From: Didymella arachidicola
Lineage: Eukaryota > Ascomycota > Dothideomycetes > Pleosporales > Didymellaceae
NCBI GenBank assembly: GCA_016630955.3
Contig: CM049993.1
Location: 248,001-312,000 of the forward strand
DNA length: 64,000 nucleotides
Direction: 5' to 3'
Shown: positions 56,371-64,000 of the stretch, piece after piece
Layout of the letters: every line of letters starts with the position of its first letter
Numbering within the stretch: position 1 is the stretch's first letter
Notes under the pieces: model-generated
The model's input: the letters and a program-made list of their open reading frames with translations, nothing else
Databases searched by the model: none
What the model was told of the DNA's origin: nothing
Translations under genes and position numbers: made by a program

Positions 56371-57854
56371 ATGGAGGAAGACCGCGTAGCCACAAACCTC
56401 GGGCCCGAGGTGGACGAGGGAATGCTGGAGGAGCCAACTGCAGTCCCTAAGCAGCCCAAGCGACGATTTGTAGGGAGAAAGACGGCGGAGAAGAGCGGCG
56501 AGCAGTCTGCAGATCCCAATGCGAACATCGAGGACTCCAGCGCAATACAAGGTGTGAGGCGCCTTTTGCAAAGCTCTCTTCGATCGCATAACTAACAAGT
56601 GTCATAGTTGCCCAGCCTCGCCGCACAGCTCGAGCCCTGAACGCTATCCCAGACGAGATTCTGCACGACAAAGACATCAACGATGCAATCGCTCTCCTTC
56701 CGCCAAACTACAGCTTCGAGATCCACAAATGCATACACCGCATACGCACATCTGGCGCCAAGTCAGTAGCATTGCAGTTTCCTGAGGGGCTCCTGCTTTT
56801 CGCCACGACAATATCAGACATCCTCACACAGTTCTGCCCCGGCACAACGACTCTCATCATGGGCGATGTTACCTATGGCGCATGCTGCATAGACGACTAT
56901 ACCGCAAGAGCGCTTGGCTGCGATCTCTTGATTCACTACGCGCATAGCTGTTTGATCCCGGTAGCTGTGACCAAGATTGCAACGCTGTACGTATTCGTCT
57001 CTATCAGCATCGACACGACACACCTTATAAACACCATTACCGAGAACTTCCCAACGGGCAAGAGCATTGCCTTGGTCGGCACAATCCAGTTCAATGCCAC
57101 AATCCACGGTGTTGTGCCTATCCTGCGAAGGGAAGGCTACAAGCCGATCGTCCCACAGATCGCGCCATTGTCAAAAGGCGAGATCTTGGGCTGCACATCG
57201 CCATCAATGGCCATAAAGCCGGGCCAGCTTAACGCTAGGGGAAAAGAGGAGGAAGTAGCAGACATGATACTGTACCTGGGCGACGGACGATTCCATCTCG
57301 AAAGCGCAATGATCGCCAATCCCTCGCTGCCTGCATACCGCTATGACCCTTACTCACGGCGACTTACCCACGAGACATATGAGCACGACTCACTTTACGA
57401 ATTACGACGGACAGCTATTCTCACAGCAAAGAAGGCGCGCAGATGGGGCATCATCCTGGGTTCCTTGGGAAGACAGGGCAATCCTCATACCTTGACCCTA
57501 ATCGAGAATGAGCTGAAGAGGCAGGGCATCGAGTGCATCAATCTGCTGCTCTCGGAAATCTTCCCCGGCAAGCTGGCGATGATGTCAGACGTAGAGGCTT
57601 GGGTACAGATTGCGTGTCCGCGACTGAGCATCGACTGGGGCTATGCTTTCCCGCGGCCGCTGCTGAGCCCGTACGAGGCCCTCGTGACGCTCGGTGTACG
57701 GGAAGCACCCTGGTTGGAAGAAGAGCCTGCGCAGAGGAAAGTGGAGGAACGCCAGAGGAAGAATCTGTATCCCATGGACTTTTATGCGAAGGAGGGGTTG
57801 GGACGCACGACAGTGGACCACATCAAAGCGGCCGAGGTGAAGATTGGGGCCTAG
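56371..57854 (+). CDS. DPH1: diphthamide biosynthesis protein 1
   Basis: Exons 56371..56551 and 56608..57854 encode 475 residues. After a charged N-terminus (PKRRFVGRK), the Dph1/Dph2 core contains the three cysteines that hold the [4Fe-4S] cluster: Cys in GDVTYGACCIDDYTA, in GEILGCTSP, and in VQIACPRLSIDWG. LQFPEGLLLFATTI and HYAHSCLIP are further family blocks. With Dph2 the enzyme transfers the 3-amino-3-carboxypropyl group of S-adenosylmethionine to a histidine of elongation factor 2, the first step of diphthamide formation, in the cytosol. It ends 212 bases from the convergent aminotransferase gene. Confidence 0.95.
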
Positions 57855-58065
57855 ACACGATGAAGGCATTATACGGCGTTTAGATACCACAACAAGCATC
57901 GCATTCGAACTCATCGTCTCAACACCTTCATATATCAAGTTTCTTCCCGAATCTTTTCCTTTCTTCAAACGCTATGCCATTACGGCTGGGTAGGTGTGAT
58001 ATGTGTTTGTATGGACCGGGAAGTTTCTCTCCGGCTCCACACATCAACACGGATTGATACATTGC

Positions 58066-59472
58066 CTACTCCCCGATATACCTCCTCAACCCCCTCAACC
58101 GCTCCATAGCCCTCTCCAGCACCTCGTCCTCCTTGCACACGGCAAACCTGAGCCAATCCTCGACAATATGCGCATTCTGCAGAGTAAAAAATTCAGTTGG
58201 TGGAATGGCCGCAACGCCCAATTCCATGATCAGAAACCAACTCAGTTTGAAGTCCCGCGGGCGGTCGGCGACATGGGGCGGGAACTCGTAGCTCTCGGGT
58301 ATGTTGACTTTGCTCAGATTAACAAGGACAAAGTAACCGCCCTCGGGGTCCGAATACGGCAGCCCCAGCTCGCGAAACACGGCGGTGAATTTATCCATCT
58401 TGGCCTTCATCTCGCGCTTGCTTTCGTCCCAGAAGTTGTGGGCGTCGGCCTGCTCGAAGCCGATGGCGGTTGCTTCCTGCAGCGGGGACACGGAGGAGTA
58501 GCAGATGCGGGTGTGTGCTGCGGCGACGTATTTTATCAGGTGAGGGGGCCCGATGAGCCAGCCGACGCGCCAGCCGGTTGCGTAGAAGTTTTTGCCGCCG
58601 GAGCCGACGGTCAGTGTGAGGCGGGCGATTTCGGGGGAGAGGGTGGCGACGCGGGTGAAGGGGACGTAGTAGAGGCGGTCGTAGACCTCGTCGCTGAGGA
58701 TGATGATGTTGTGTTTTACGCATAATTCGCCGATCTGGGTGAGTTCGGCCTTGCTGAAGACCTTGCCGATGGGGTTGTGGGGGCTGTTGAGGACAATCAT
58801 GCGGGTTTTGGGGGTGATGGCGGCTTCGAGCTCGGTGATGTCGAGGGTCCATTCCGAGGCAGAGGTGGTTTTGGTGGCGCCGTCGGCGGGCGGGTGCATG
58901 GGCACGTAGACGACCTTGCCGCCGGGCATCTCGATGTTGGAGATGTACTGGTCGAAGAAGGGCTCGAAGACAATGACCTCGTCGTCCTGCTCGAGGAAGC
59001 CCATGAAGGCGCTCAGCATGCCCTCGTTGGCGCCCGTGGTGATGGTGACCTCGGTGTCCGGGTCGATGGTGCGGCCGAAGAAGGGCGAGTAGGCGTCGGC
59101 GATGGCCTTCTTGAGGCGCGGGCGGCCCTTTGTGGGCGAGTACTGGTTGCAGTCGACCTGGTCGAGGGCGGATTTGGCGGCGTCGAGGACAAACTGCGGC
59201 GGGTTGTAGCCGAAGAAGCCCTGGCCCATGTTGACGATGGGCTTGACGGGCGAGGCCGCCGCGGCCTCGTTGACGATGGACCACACGTCCTGCCGCTGGC
59301 CGGCGACGCGGGCAGCGGGCTTGAAGGGGTCCTCGCGGCGGGTGGAGGCCGACATGGCGCGGGCGATGTGGTGGGGGACGCGGGGGACGCGGACGTCGAC
59401 AGCGAGGGGAGCGAGGGGAGCGAGGGGAGCTCTACGAAGCGACGAGGAGGTGGCCAGTCGCAATGCCCTCAT
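58066..59472 (-). CDS. BNA3: kynurenine aminotransferase-like class I/II aminotransferase
   Basis: A single exon of 468 residues. Conserved blocks of the fold-type I PLP enzymes are present: VNMGQGFFGYNPPQFVLDAA, NQYSPTKGRPRLKKAIADAY, TTGANEGMLSAFMGFL, VLNSPHNPIGK, LSDEVYDRLYY, and GSGGKNFYATGWRVGW with the PLP-binding Lys; WLRFAVCKEDEVL carries the substrate-carboxylate Arg. These match kynurenine-oxoglutarate transaminase (Bna3 type), which turns kynurenine to kynurenate. The first about 40 residues are Arg/Ala/Ser-rich with a small tandem repeat (APLAPLAPLA) and look like a mitochondrial targeting peptide. A second Met at residue 40 (MSASTRRED) could start a cytosolic form. Confidence 0.92.
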   Translation of the reverse strand: MRALRLATSSSLRRAPLAPLAPLAVDVRVPRVPHHIARAMSASTRREDPFKPAARVAGQRQDVWSIVNEAAAASPVKPIVNMGQGFFGYNPPQFVLDAAKSALDQVDCNQYSPTKGRPRLKKAIADAYSPFFGRTIDPDTEVTITTGANEGMLSAFMGFLEQDDEVIVFEPFFDQYISNIEMPGGKVVYVPMHPPADGATKTTSASEWTLDITELEAAITPKTRMIVLNSPHNPIGKVFSKAELTQIGELCVKHNIIILSDEVYDRLYYVPFTRVATLSPEIARLTLTVGSGGKNFYATGWRVGWLIGPPHLIKYVAAAHTRICYSSVSPLQEATAIGFEQADAHNFWDESKREMKAKMDKFTAVFRELGLPYSDPEGGYFVLVNLSKVNIPESYEFPPHVADRPRDFKLSWFLIMELGVAAIPPTEFFTLQNAHIVEDWLRFAVCKEDEVLERAMERLRGLRRYIGE

Positions 59473-59651
59473 GTCACTGAGATTGCTCCGAATAGATGGC
59501 CTCTGCTGGAGTCACTTTGTCGCTTGCCATTGCGTGCTCGTCGTGCAGCCGATGCCGTCAGTATCCACAGCGACGTCGGAGCTAGCCCCCACAGCCGAGG
59601 CGTGGGAATGTTACGCGAGGCGAGGCGCGACGCGTCTTCACCCGTGACGCC
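59473..59651. promoter_or_regulatory. short divergent promoter (aminotransferase / MGS1)
   Basis: Only 179 bases separate two divergent start codons, so both promoters must fit in or overlap this stretch. No TATA box was seen. Confidence 0.5.
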
Positions 59652-61292
59652 ATGCTCGACTGTCCCATCTGCCAGAAGCCCGTCGTCGACAGCAAGATCA
59701 ACGAGCATCTCGACAGCGACTGCAGGGACCACGTTGCCGACGATGGACCGGTGAAGACGCACAGCTTCTTCGCGGCCACGCAGCGCCCGAAGCCGCCCTC
59801 GCCGCCGCTGCCGCTGCCGCTGCCGCTGCCGCTGCCGCTGCCGCTGCCCGTGAAGGCACCACGCGCGAAGACGCCGCCCAAGAGACCCCACGACCAGGCC
59901 AACGACAACGACGAGAGCGCCGAGTCGCCCGCGGCTGCCAAGAGACAGCGCCGGCTGAGGGCCGTCGAGGACGCCATGCCGCTGGCGGAGAGAATGCGCC
60001 CGACGACCCTCGACGACGTCTACGGGCAGGATCTGGTCGGGCCCGGCGGCGTCCTGCGCGGCATGGTCGACGAAGGGCGGCTGCCGTCGATGGTGCTCTG
60101 GGGGCGGCCGGGCACGGGCAAGACGACCATCGCGCGCCTCATTGCCAACACGTCCGGCGCGCGCTTCGTCGAGATCAACAGCACGAGCACCAAGCTGGAC
60201 GAGGTGCGCCGCATCTTCAACGAGGCCGCGCGCGACCTGCAGCTCACCGGCCGCAAGACCATCGTCTTCTGCGACGAGCTGCACCGCTTCAGCCGCACGC
60301 AGCAGGACGCCTTCCTCGGCCCCGTCGAGAGCGGCACCATCACCCTCATCGCCGCCACCACCGAGAACCCCTCGTTCAAGGTCATCTCCGCCCTGCTCAG
60401 CCGCTGCCGCACCTTCACCCTCGACGACCTGCGCGAGCCCGACCTGCTGCGCATCCTGCAGCGCGCCCTCGCCGCCACCGGCACCGCCTCGCCGCTCCTC
60501 GACGACGCCATGCTCACCTACTTCGCCCGCTTCTCCGACGGCGACGCCCGCACCGCCCTCAACCTGCTCGAACTCGCCATCTCCCTCTCCAAAAACCCCT
60601 CCATGACCCGCGACGCGCTCACCCACTCCCTCACCAAAACCCTCGTCTACGACCGCGCCGGCGACCAGCACTACGACTCCATCTCCGCCCTGCACAAGAG
60701 CATCCGCGGGAGCGACCCGGACGCTGCCCTCTACTACCTTGCCCGCATGCTGCAGTCCGGCGAGGACCCGCGCTACATCGCCCGCCGCCTCGTCGTCGTC
60801 GCAAGCGAAGACATTGGGCTCGCAGACAACACCATGCTGCCCCTCGCGACCGCCACCTTCGATGCCTGCGAGCGCCTCGGCATGCCAGAGTGCCGCATCA
60901 ACCTCGCCCACTGCGTCGCCGCCCTCGCGCTCAGCAGGAAGAGCACACGCGCTTACCGCGGCCTCAAGGCAGCCGAGGCGGCCCTGAATGAACCTGGTGT
61001 CGCCGCCCTGCCGATTCCTAAACATATCCGCAACGCGCCCACACGGCTGATGAAGGAGATGGGGTATGGCGAGGGCTATAAATATAACCCTGACTACCAG
61101 CATGGTCGCGTTAAGCAGACGTATTTGCCTGAGGAGCTGGCGGGGAGGAAGTTCCTCGACGACGATGATTTCGGGACGAAAGAAGATCCTGAGCTGCAGT
61201 CAGACGACGAGGATGGGGTTGTGGACGACGACGACGATGAGCTCAGACCCGAGGTGGATGATCGCATACCCACGAGTCCTGTGCTGGAGTGA
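59652..61292 (+). CDS. MGS1: Mgs1/WRNIP1 AAA+ ATPase with UBZ zinc finger
   Basis: A single exon of 546 residues. Residues 3-23 are a UBZ4-type ubiquitin-binding zinc finger (CPICQKPVVDSKINEHLDSD-C). A Pro-Leu dipeptide run (residues about 52-65) follows, encoded by seven perfect CCGCTG hexamers at 59805..59846. The AAA+ core has AERMRPTTLDDVYGQDLVG, Walker A LWGRPGTGKTTIARLIA, Walker B with IVFCDELHRFSRTQQDAF, sensor 1 TLIAATTENPSF and the arginine-finger region LLSRCRTF. The MgsA C-terminal domain follows (RRLVVVASEDIGLADNTMLP; ECRINLAHCVAALAL). The protein acts at stalled replication forks with PCNA and ubiquitin. It is a complete-length member with an acidic extra tail. Confidence 0.95.
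   Translation: MLDCPICQKPVVDSKINEHLDSDCRDHVADDGPVKTHSFFAATQRPKPPSPPLPLPLPLPLPLPLPVKAPRAKTPPKRPHDQANDNDESAESPAAAKRQRRLRAVEDAMPLAERMRPTTLDDVYGQDLVGPGGVLRGMVDEGRLPSMVLWGRPGTGKTTIARLIANTSGARFVEINSTSTKLDEVRRIFNEAARDLQLTGRKTIVFCDELHRFSRTQQDAFLGPVESGTITLIAATTENPSFKVISALLSRCRTFTLDDLREPDLLRILQRALAATGTASPLLDDAMLTYFARFSDGDARTALNLLELAISLSKNPSMTRDALTHSLTKTLVYDRAGDQHYDSISALHKSIRGSDPDAALYYLARMLQSGEDPRYIARRLVVVASEDIGLADNTMLPLATATFDACERLGMPECRINLAHCVAALALSRKSTRAYRGLKAAEAALNEPGVAALPIPKHIRNAPTRLMKEMGYGEGYKYNPDYQHGRVKQTYLPEELAGRKFLDDDDFGTKEDPELQSDDEDGVVDDDDDELRPEVDDRIPTSPVLE
59805..59846 (+). repeat. hexanucleotide tandem repeat (CCGCTG)7 in MGS1
   Basis: Seven uninterrupted CCGCTG units encode seven Pro-Leu pairs between the UBZ finger and the AAA+ domain. 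Copy number changes would keep the frame and vary the linker length. Confidence 0.85.
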
Positions 61293-61610
61293 GGAAGCAG
61301 TGTGGCGTGTGAACGGGTCATGTGTATATACTACTCATGGCACTGGACAAATATGACGAACGAGCGAGTTGTGTATATATATAGCATTGACCCCCTTCTT
61401 CCACTCACGCCCTCCCTCTCTCGCACCAAACCCTCACCACGCCATCCATCCATGTTCGACCAACTCACCCACTGTTCACATTCTCACTTTTCAAATATAT
61501 CAGATACTCGGTTTTCAAGGGTGTCGCTGAATGTCTCTCTATACGCTTGCATTACATGCAGGTCTTTTCCTACTCGACTCGTCTTTGCCTCCTCACCTTC
61601 TTCACCTTCT
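61293..61610. other. spacer between convergent genes
   Basis: 3' flanks of MGS1 (+) and the PHD-finger gene (-), with TATATATA sequence near 61,374. No gene recognised. Confidence 0.5.
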
Positions 61611-62096
61611 TCACCCTCCCCTCTCCCCCCCATGCGTCTCACACCACCACTCCCCCTCCCCCGGACTCTCCACCAACCCCACACACCCAAAATGGAACCA
61701 CTTCTCCCTGCACCGCGGCTCCTCGCACATGACCATCATCTCCCCGTCGTCGACCCCGCGACACACGCACCACAGTTTCGTTGGGTCCGAGTCCGGGAGC
61801 TGCGCGTTGGGGGAGAGGGGGGTATATTCCTCTTGACCGACAGTGGCGTTTGGAATAGTAGGCGCGTATTGTGGGAAGGCCAGGGCGATCAGCGCCCAAT
61901 CCGTCTCTGGTTCGTCTTGCACTTCGTTGACATGGCCGAGATAGGCTTGCTGTTCGATGTCGGGTTCGTCGAATCGAGCGTCAGGGGTCGCGGTGGGCTC
62001 TGGCTCGAGGACTTGCTTCTCTTCCTCGGGAATGTCGGCTGGGTTTTGCATCGCTTCGAGACGCTTCGTTTCTTCCTCGTCTCTGAGTTGAGCCAT
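61611..62096 (-). CDS. small PHD-finger protein
   Basis: A single exon of 161 residues from MAQLRDEEETKRLEAM. The N-terminal half is acidic and disordered. The C-terminus is a PHD finger: LWCVCRGVDDGEMMVMCEEP, then RCREKWFHFGCVGL and GEWWCETHGG. Ligands C-x-C, C-x4-C, H-x2-C are present, but the final pair reads C-x2-H instead of the usual C-x2-C, and the protein ends seven residues later. The spacing resembles ING/Yng and Set3-type fingers that read methylated H3K4. No other domain is attached, so the complex it belongs to is unknown. The start was chosen as the first ATG of the open frame. Confidence 0.82.
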   Translation of the reverse strand: MAQLRDEEETKRLEAMQNPADIPEEEKQVLEPEPTATPDARFDEPDIEQQAYLGHVNEVQDEPETDWALIALAFPQYAPTIPNATVGQEEYTPLSPNAQLPDSDPTKLWCVCRGVDDGEMMVMCEEPRCREKWFHFGCVGLVESPGEGEWWCETHGGERGG

Positions 62097-62835
62097 GTTT
62101 GGATCTGTACGTAATTCAGTTGACTGCTTGCGCAGCGCTATTCAACTACCATGGATATTGCGACAATATCGTGAGAGCAATTCGAAACTGTTTAAGAATG
62201 CTTCACTGTCTCGATAGCAAGCGGTGTGCTTCATTGTTCTTTGTGCGGCTGTGCGGCGTGGAACATGGGCGACTTGCTCCAGACGGATCTACCTTTGTTA
62301 ACCATCACTGAGCACCATGTGGAACGGCAAACCAGCGACACGGCGAGTACATGCTGGAACACCATTCTCAAAACTTTTCGAGACATGCAATCATGAAAGA
62401 GCTCCTGGAACTGGCCTCCTTATCGTGTTCAAAGGTGGCAATCTGCTGCAAGCTCATTGAGCTTGGTGACGGAAGACACAAAGTCTTGGAAATGGGTCAT
62501 CGATATCAGGAAAGCAAATCCGCTATGCTAGGAAGCTCACTTGTCCTTAGTAAAAAGACTGTCGGGTATAGTACGCGTGAGTGATATCTGTGCTGTGAAC
62601 TTTTCATATTTGGACCGAACCACCCAAACCAGGCCATGCTAGATAGTGACCGTCTAAAACTGCCTGATGAATCTCTAGGAGCAAATCTAACCTCCGTTTC
62701 AAAATCCCACCGACGCCATCCAACCAATCCTCCTTTCCATCCTTTCGTAAATCGTGTTTCGGCGTCACATTGCCGCTCGTTAAAGCAAATTGGACTGAAA
62801 GAGTAAAGTCCTACGAGGTCTATCGATAAGCCACA
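62097..62835. other. intergenic region, no gene recognised
   Basis: Promoter side of the PHD gene and 3' flank of the ADE4 homologue. Short frames only. Confidence 0.6.
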
Positions 62836-64000
62836 CTAATAGTCATTCTGGTTGTGCAAGCTGATGTCCTGACTGCTGCTGTTTGTGGCCGGAGCGTTCT
62901 CGGGGCCGTTGCCGCTGTTGAGATTCGAGATATCGTTGGTCGGAACCTTCTGAATACCATTGGCGTTGACGGGCTGCCACTCCGGGCTGGCTCCACTCTC
63001 GCCTGACGGAATGACGTTGCCGTGCGGGTCAACCTCAACACCCTTGGCCGCCATGCGGACTTGCTGTGGGTTGGCAGTACCATGCAGAACGGCGGCTCTA
63101 GCATTATCTAGTACCTTCGCCTGTTTCCTCTCGCCGCGAATGCGGTCAATGTGGTCGAAGTAACCGTCGTCGACAGGTGTAACGTACTTGCCGCAGAAAA
63201 CACCAACTTCGAAAGATTGTGTCTGGCGAGGCGACAATGACGCACAAGCCCTTGTGAGATCCTCGAGAGTCTGATATATGACACCATCTGCCCCAATGTG
63301 GTCTGCGATAGCAGCGGCGTCCCGCTGATGTGCGATGAGCTCTGATGACGACGCGAGATCGATACCGTAGATATGAGCGTTGGTGATGGGAGGGGCGCAG
63401 GAAGCGAAGTAAACCTTCGTAGCACCTGCCTCGCGAGCCATCAGAACGATCTCGCGAGACGTAGTACCACGAACGATAGAGTCATCGACCAGGAGCACGC
63501 TCTTGCCTTTGAACTTCTGCACCATTGGGTTGAGCTTGGCACGTACACCTTTTTGGCGGAGCTTCTGGTTCGGCATGATAAATGTGCGGAAGATGTATCT
63601 GTTCTTGACGAAACCAGCAACGTATGGCTTGCCCAATGCCTCAGCAACGCAGACGGTGGAGGTGATACTGGTCTCTGGGATAGGCATGACAACGTCAATC
63701 TCATCGAGCACTTTCTGGCCCAACTGCTTCTTGACAGTCTCGGCCAATGTGTAACCCATGTTGCGTCGGCTCTCGTCAACATCGATACCGTCGATGACGG
63801 AGTCCGGGCGAGCGAAGTAAACGTACTCGAAAATGTCAGGTGTGTATGACTCCTGCTTAGCAACCTGCCTGAAGACAGGCTCCTTGCCCTTCTCCAAGAT
63901 GACGGCTTGGCCGGGCAGGATGTCCTGGAAGGTCTTGTAGCCATTCTGAACCAAGGCGACGCTCTCAGACGCCATCATGTAGTCGAAACCGTGGCCGGTA
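62836..64000 (-). CDS. ADE4: amidophosphoribosyltransferase (5' part outside window)
   Basis: The frame enters the window at 64000 (TGHGFDYMMASESVAL) and ends at 62836, showing 387 codons of the C-terminal portion. The N-terminal Cys-nucleophile glutaminase domain lies mostly beyond the edge. Visible blocks are YEYVYFARPDS-like FEYVYFARPDSVIDGI, SRRNMGYTLAETV, VVMPIPETSITS, RTFIMPNQKLRQKGVRAKLN, and the PRPP-binding loop VLLVDDSIVRGTTSREIV. The enzyme catalyses the first committed step of purine synthesis, making phosphoribosylamine from PRPP and glutamine. A fungal-style disordered tail follows the catalytic domain (NLNSGNGPENAPATNSSS). Confidence 0.95.
   Translation of the reverse strand, partial: TGHGFDYMMASESVALVQNGYKTFQDILPGQAVILEKGKEPVFRQVAKQESYTPDIFEYVYFARPDSVIDGIDVDESRRNMGYTLAETVKKQLGQKVLDEIDVVMPIPETSITSTVCVAEALGKPYVAGFVKNRYIFRTFIMPNQKLRQKGVRAKLNPMVQKFKGKSVLLVDDSIVRGTTSREIVLMAREAGATKVYFASCAPPITNAHIYGIDLASSSELIAHQRDAAAIADHIGADGVIYQTLEDLTRACASLSPRQTQSFEVGVFCGKYVTPVDDGYFDHIDRIRGERKQAKVLDNARAAVLHGTANPQQVRMAAKGVEVDPHGNVIPSGESGASPEWQPVNANGIQKVPTNDISNLNSGNGPENAPATNSSSQDISLHNQNDY

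Noticed and set aside
59469..61103. 544-codon open frame on the minus strand opposite MGS1
   Set aside because: It mirrors the GC-rich MGS1 codons, has low-complexity Gly/Glu/Val composition and no motif, and MGS1 itself is unmistakable.
1..64000. tRNA, rRNA, CRISPR arrays and transposase or reverse-transcriptase genes
   Set aside because: I looked for B-box-like GGTTCGA-type motifs, repeated spacers and mobile-element motifs and found none convincing; a tRNA scan would be decisive.

Overview
This window looks like nuclear DNA of a filamentous ascomycete fungus, most likely a Dothideomycete (the class is an inference). Genes lie on both strands, each with its own promoter. Introns are short (about 45-100 bases) with GTATGT/GTAAGT-type donors and CTAAC-like branch sites. 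Typical fungal families are present: a HET-domain protein, a Dicer-like protein, an SPX phosphate transporter, a WASP/Las17 homologue and a fungal tetraspanin. I saw no bacterial-type operons, rRNA, tRNA or CRISPR arrays. All gene models were spliced by eye and checked for reading-frame arithmetic.

Layout. 0-10 kb: partial phosphatidylinositol-phosphate kinase (-), homologue of plant 'pathogen-related protein' (+), Las17/WASP (+), and a large fungal membrane protein of unknown function (+). 10-14 kb: two broken genes on the minus strand, a TDT-family (malate/sulfite type) transporter with two frameshifts and two stops, and a protein kinase with an in-frame TAG. 14.9-17.7 kb: SPX-domain phosphate transporter (-). 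18.9-26.7 kb: small or unknown genes, a tetraspanin (+), three short minus-strand genes and a single-pass membrane protein (-). 27.5-31.5 kb: HET-domain protein and NIPA-type Mg2+ transporter (both -). 32-43 kb: V-ATPase subunit E (+), zinc alcohol/butanediol dehydrogenase (+), membrane RING-CH E3 ligase (-), proteasome subunit alpha-2 (+) and Dicer-like 2 (+). 43.2-47.9 kb: a stretch with no convincing gene. 47.9-64 kb: a dense block with a C2/SMP lipid-transfer protein (-), GlcNAc-6-phosphate deacetylase (+), an F-box-like unknown (-), a P-loop nucleotide kinase (+), DPH1 (+), kynurenine aminotransferase (-), Mgs1/WRNIP1 (+), a small PHD-finger protein (-) and the 3' part of amidophosphoribosyltransferase (-), cut by the window end.

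The functions are mostly unrelated housekeeping (proteasome, V-ATPase, purine synthesis, diphthamide, phosphate and Mg2+ transport) mixed with accessory genes (HET, DCL2, decayed transporter and kinase, small lineage-type genes). The most notable observations are the missing AG acceptor at the first intron of the Dicer-like gene, the pair of decayed genes at 10.3-13.9 kb, several small spliced genes that simple ORF calling misses, and frame-neutral stop-free introns in two genes.
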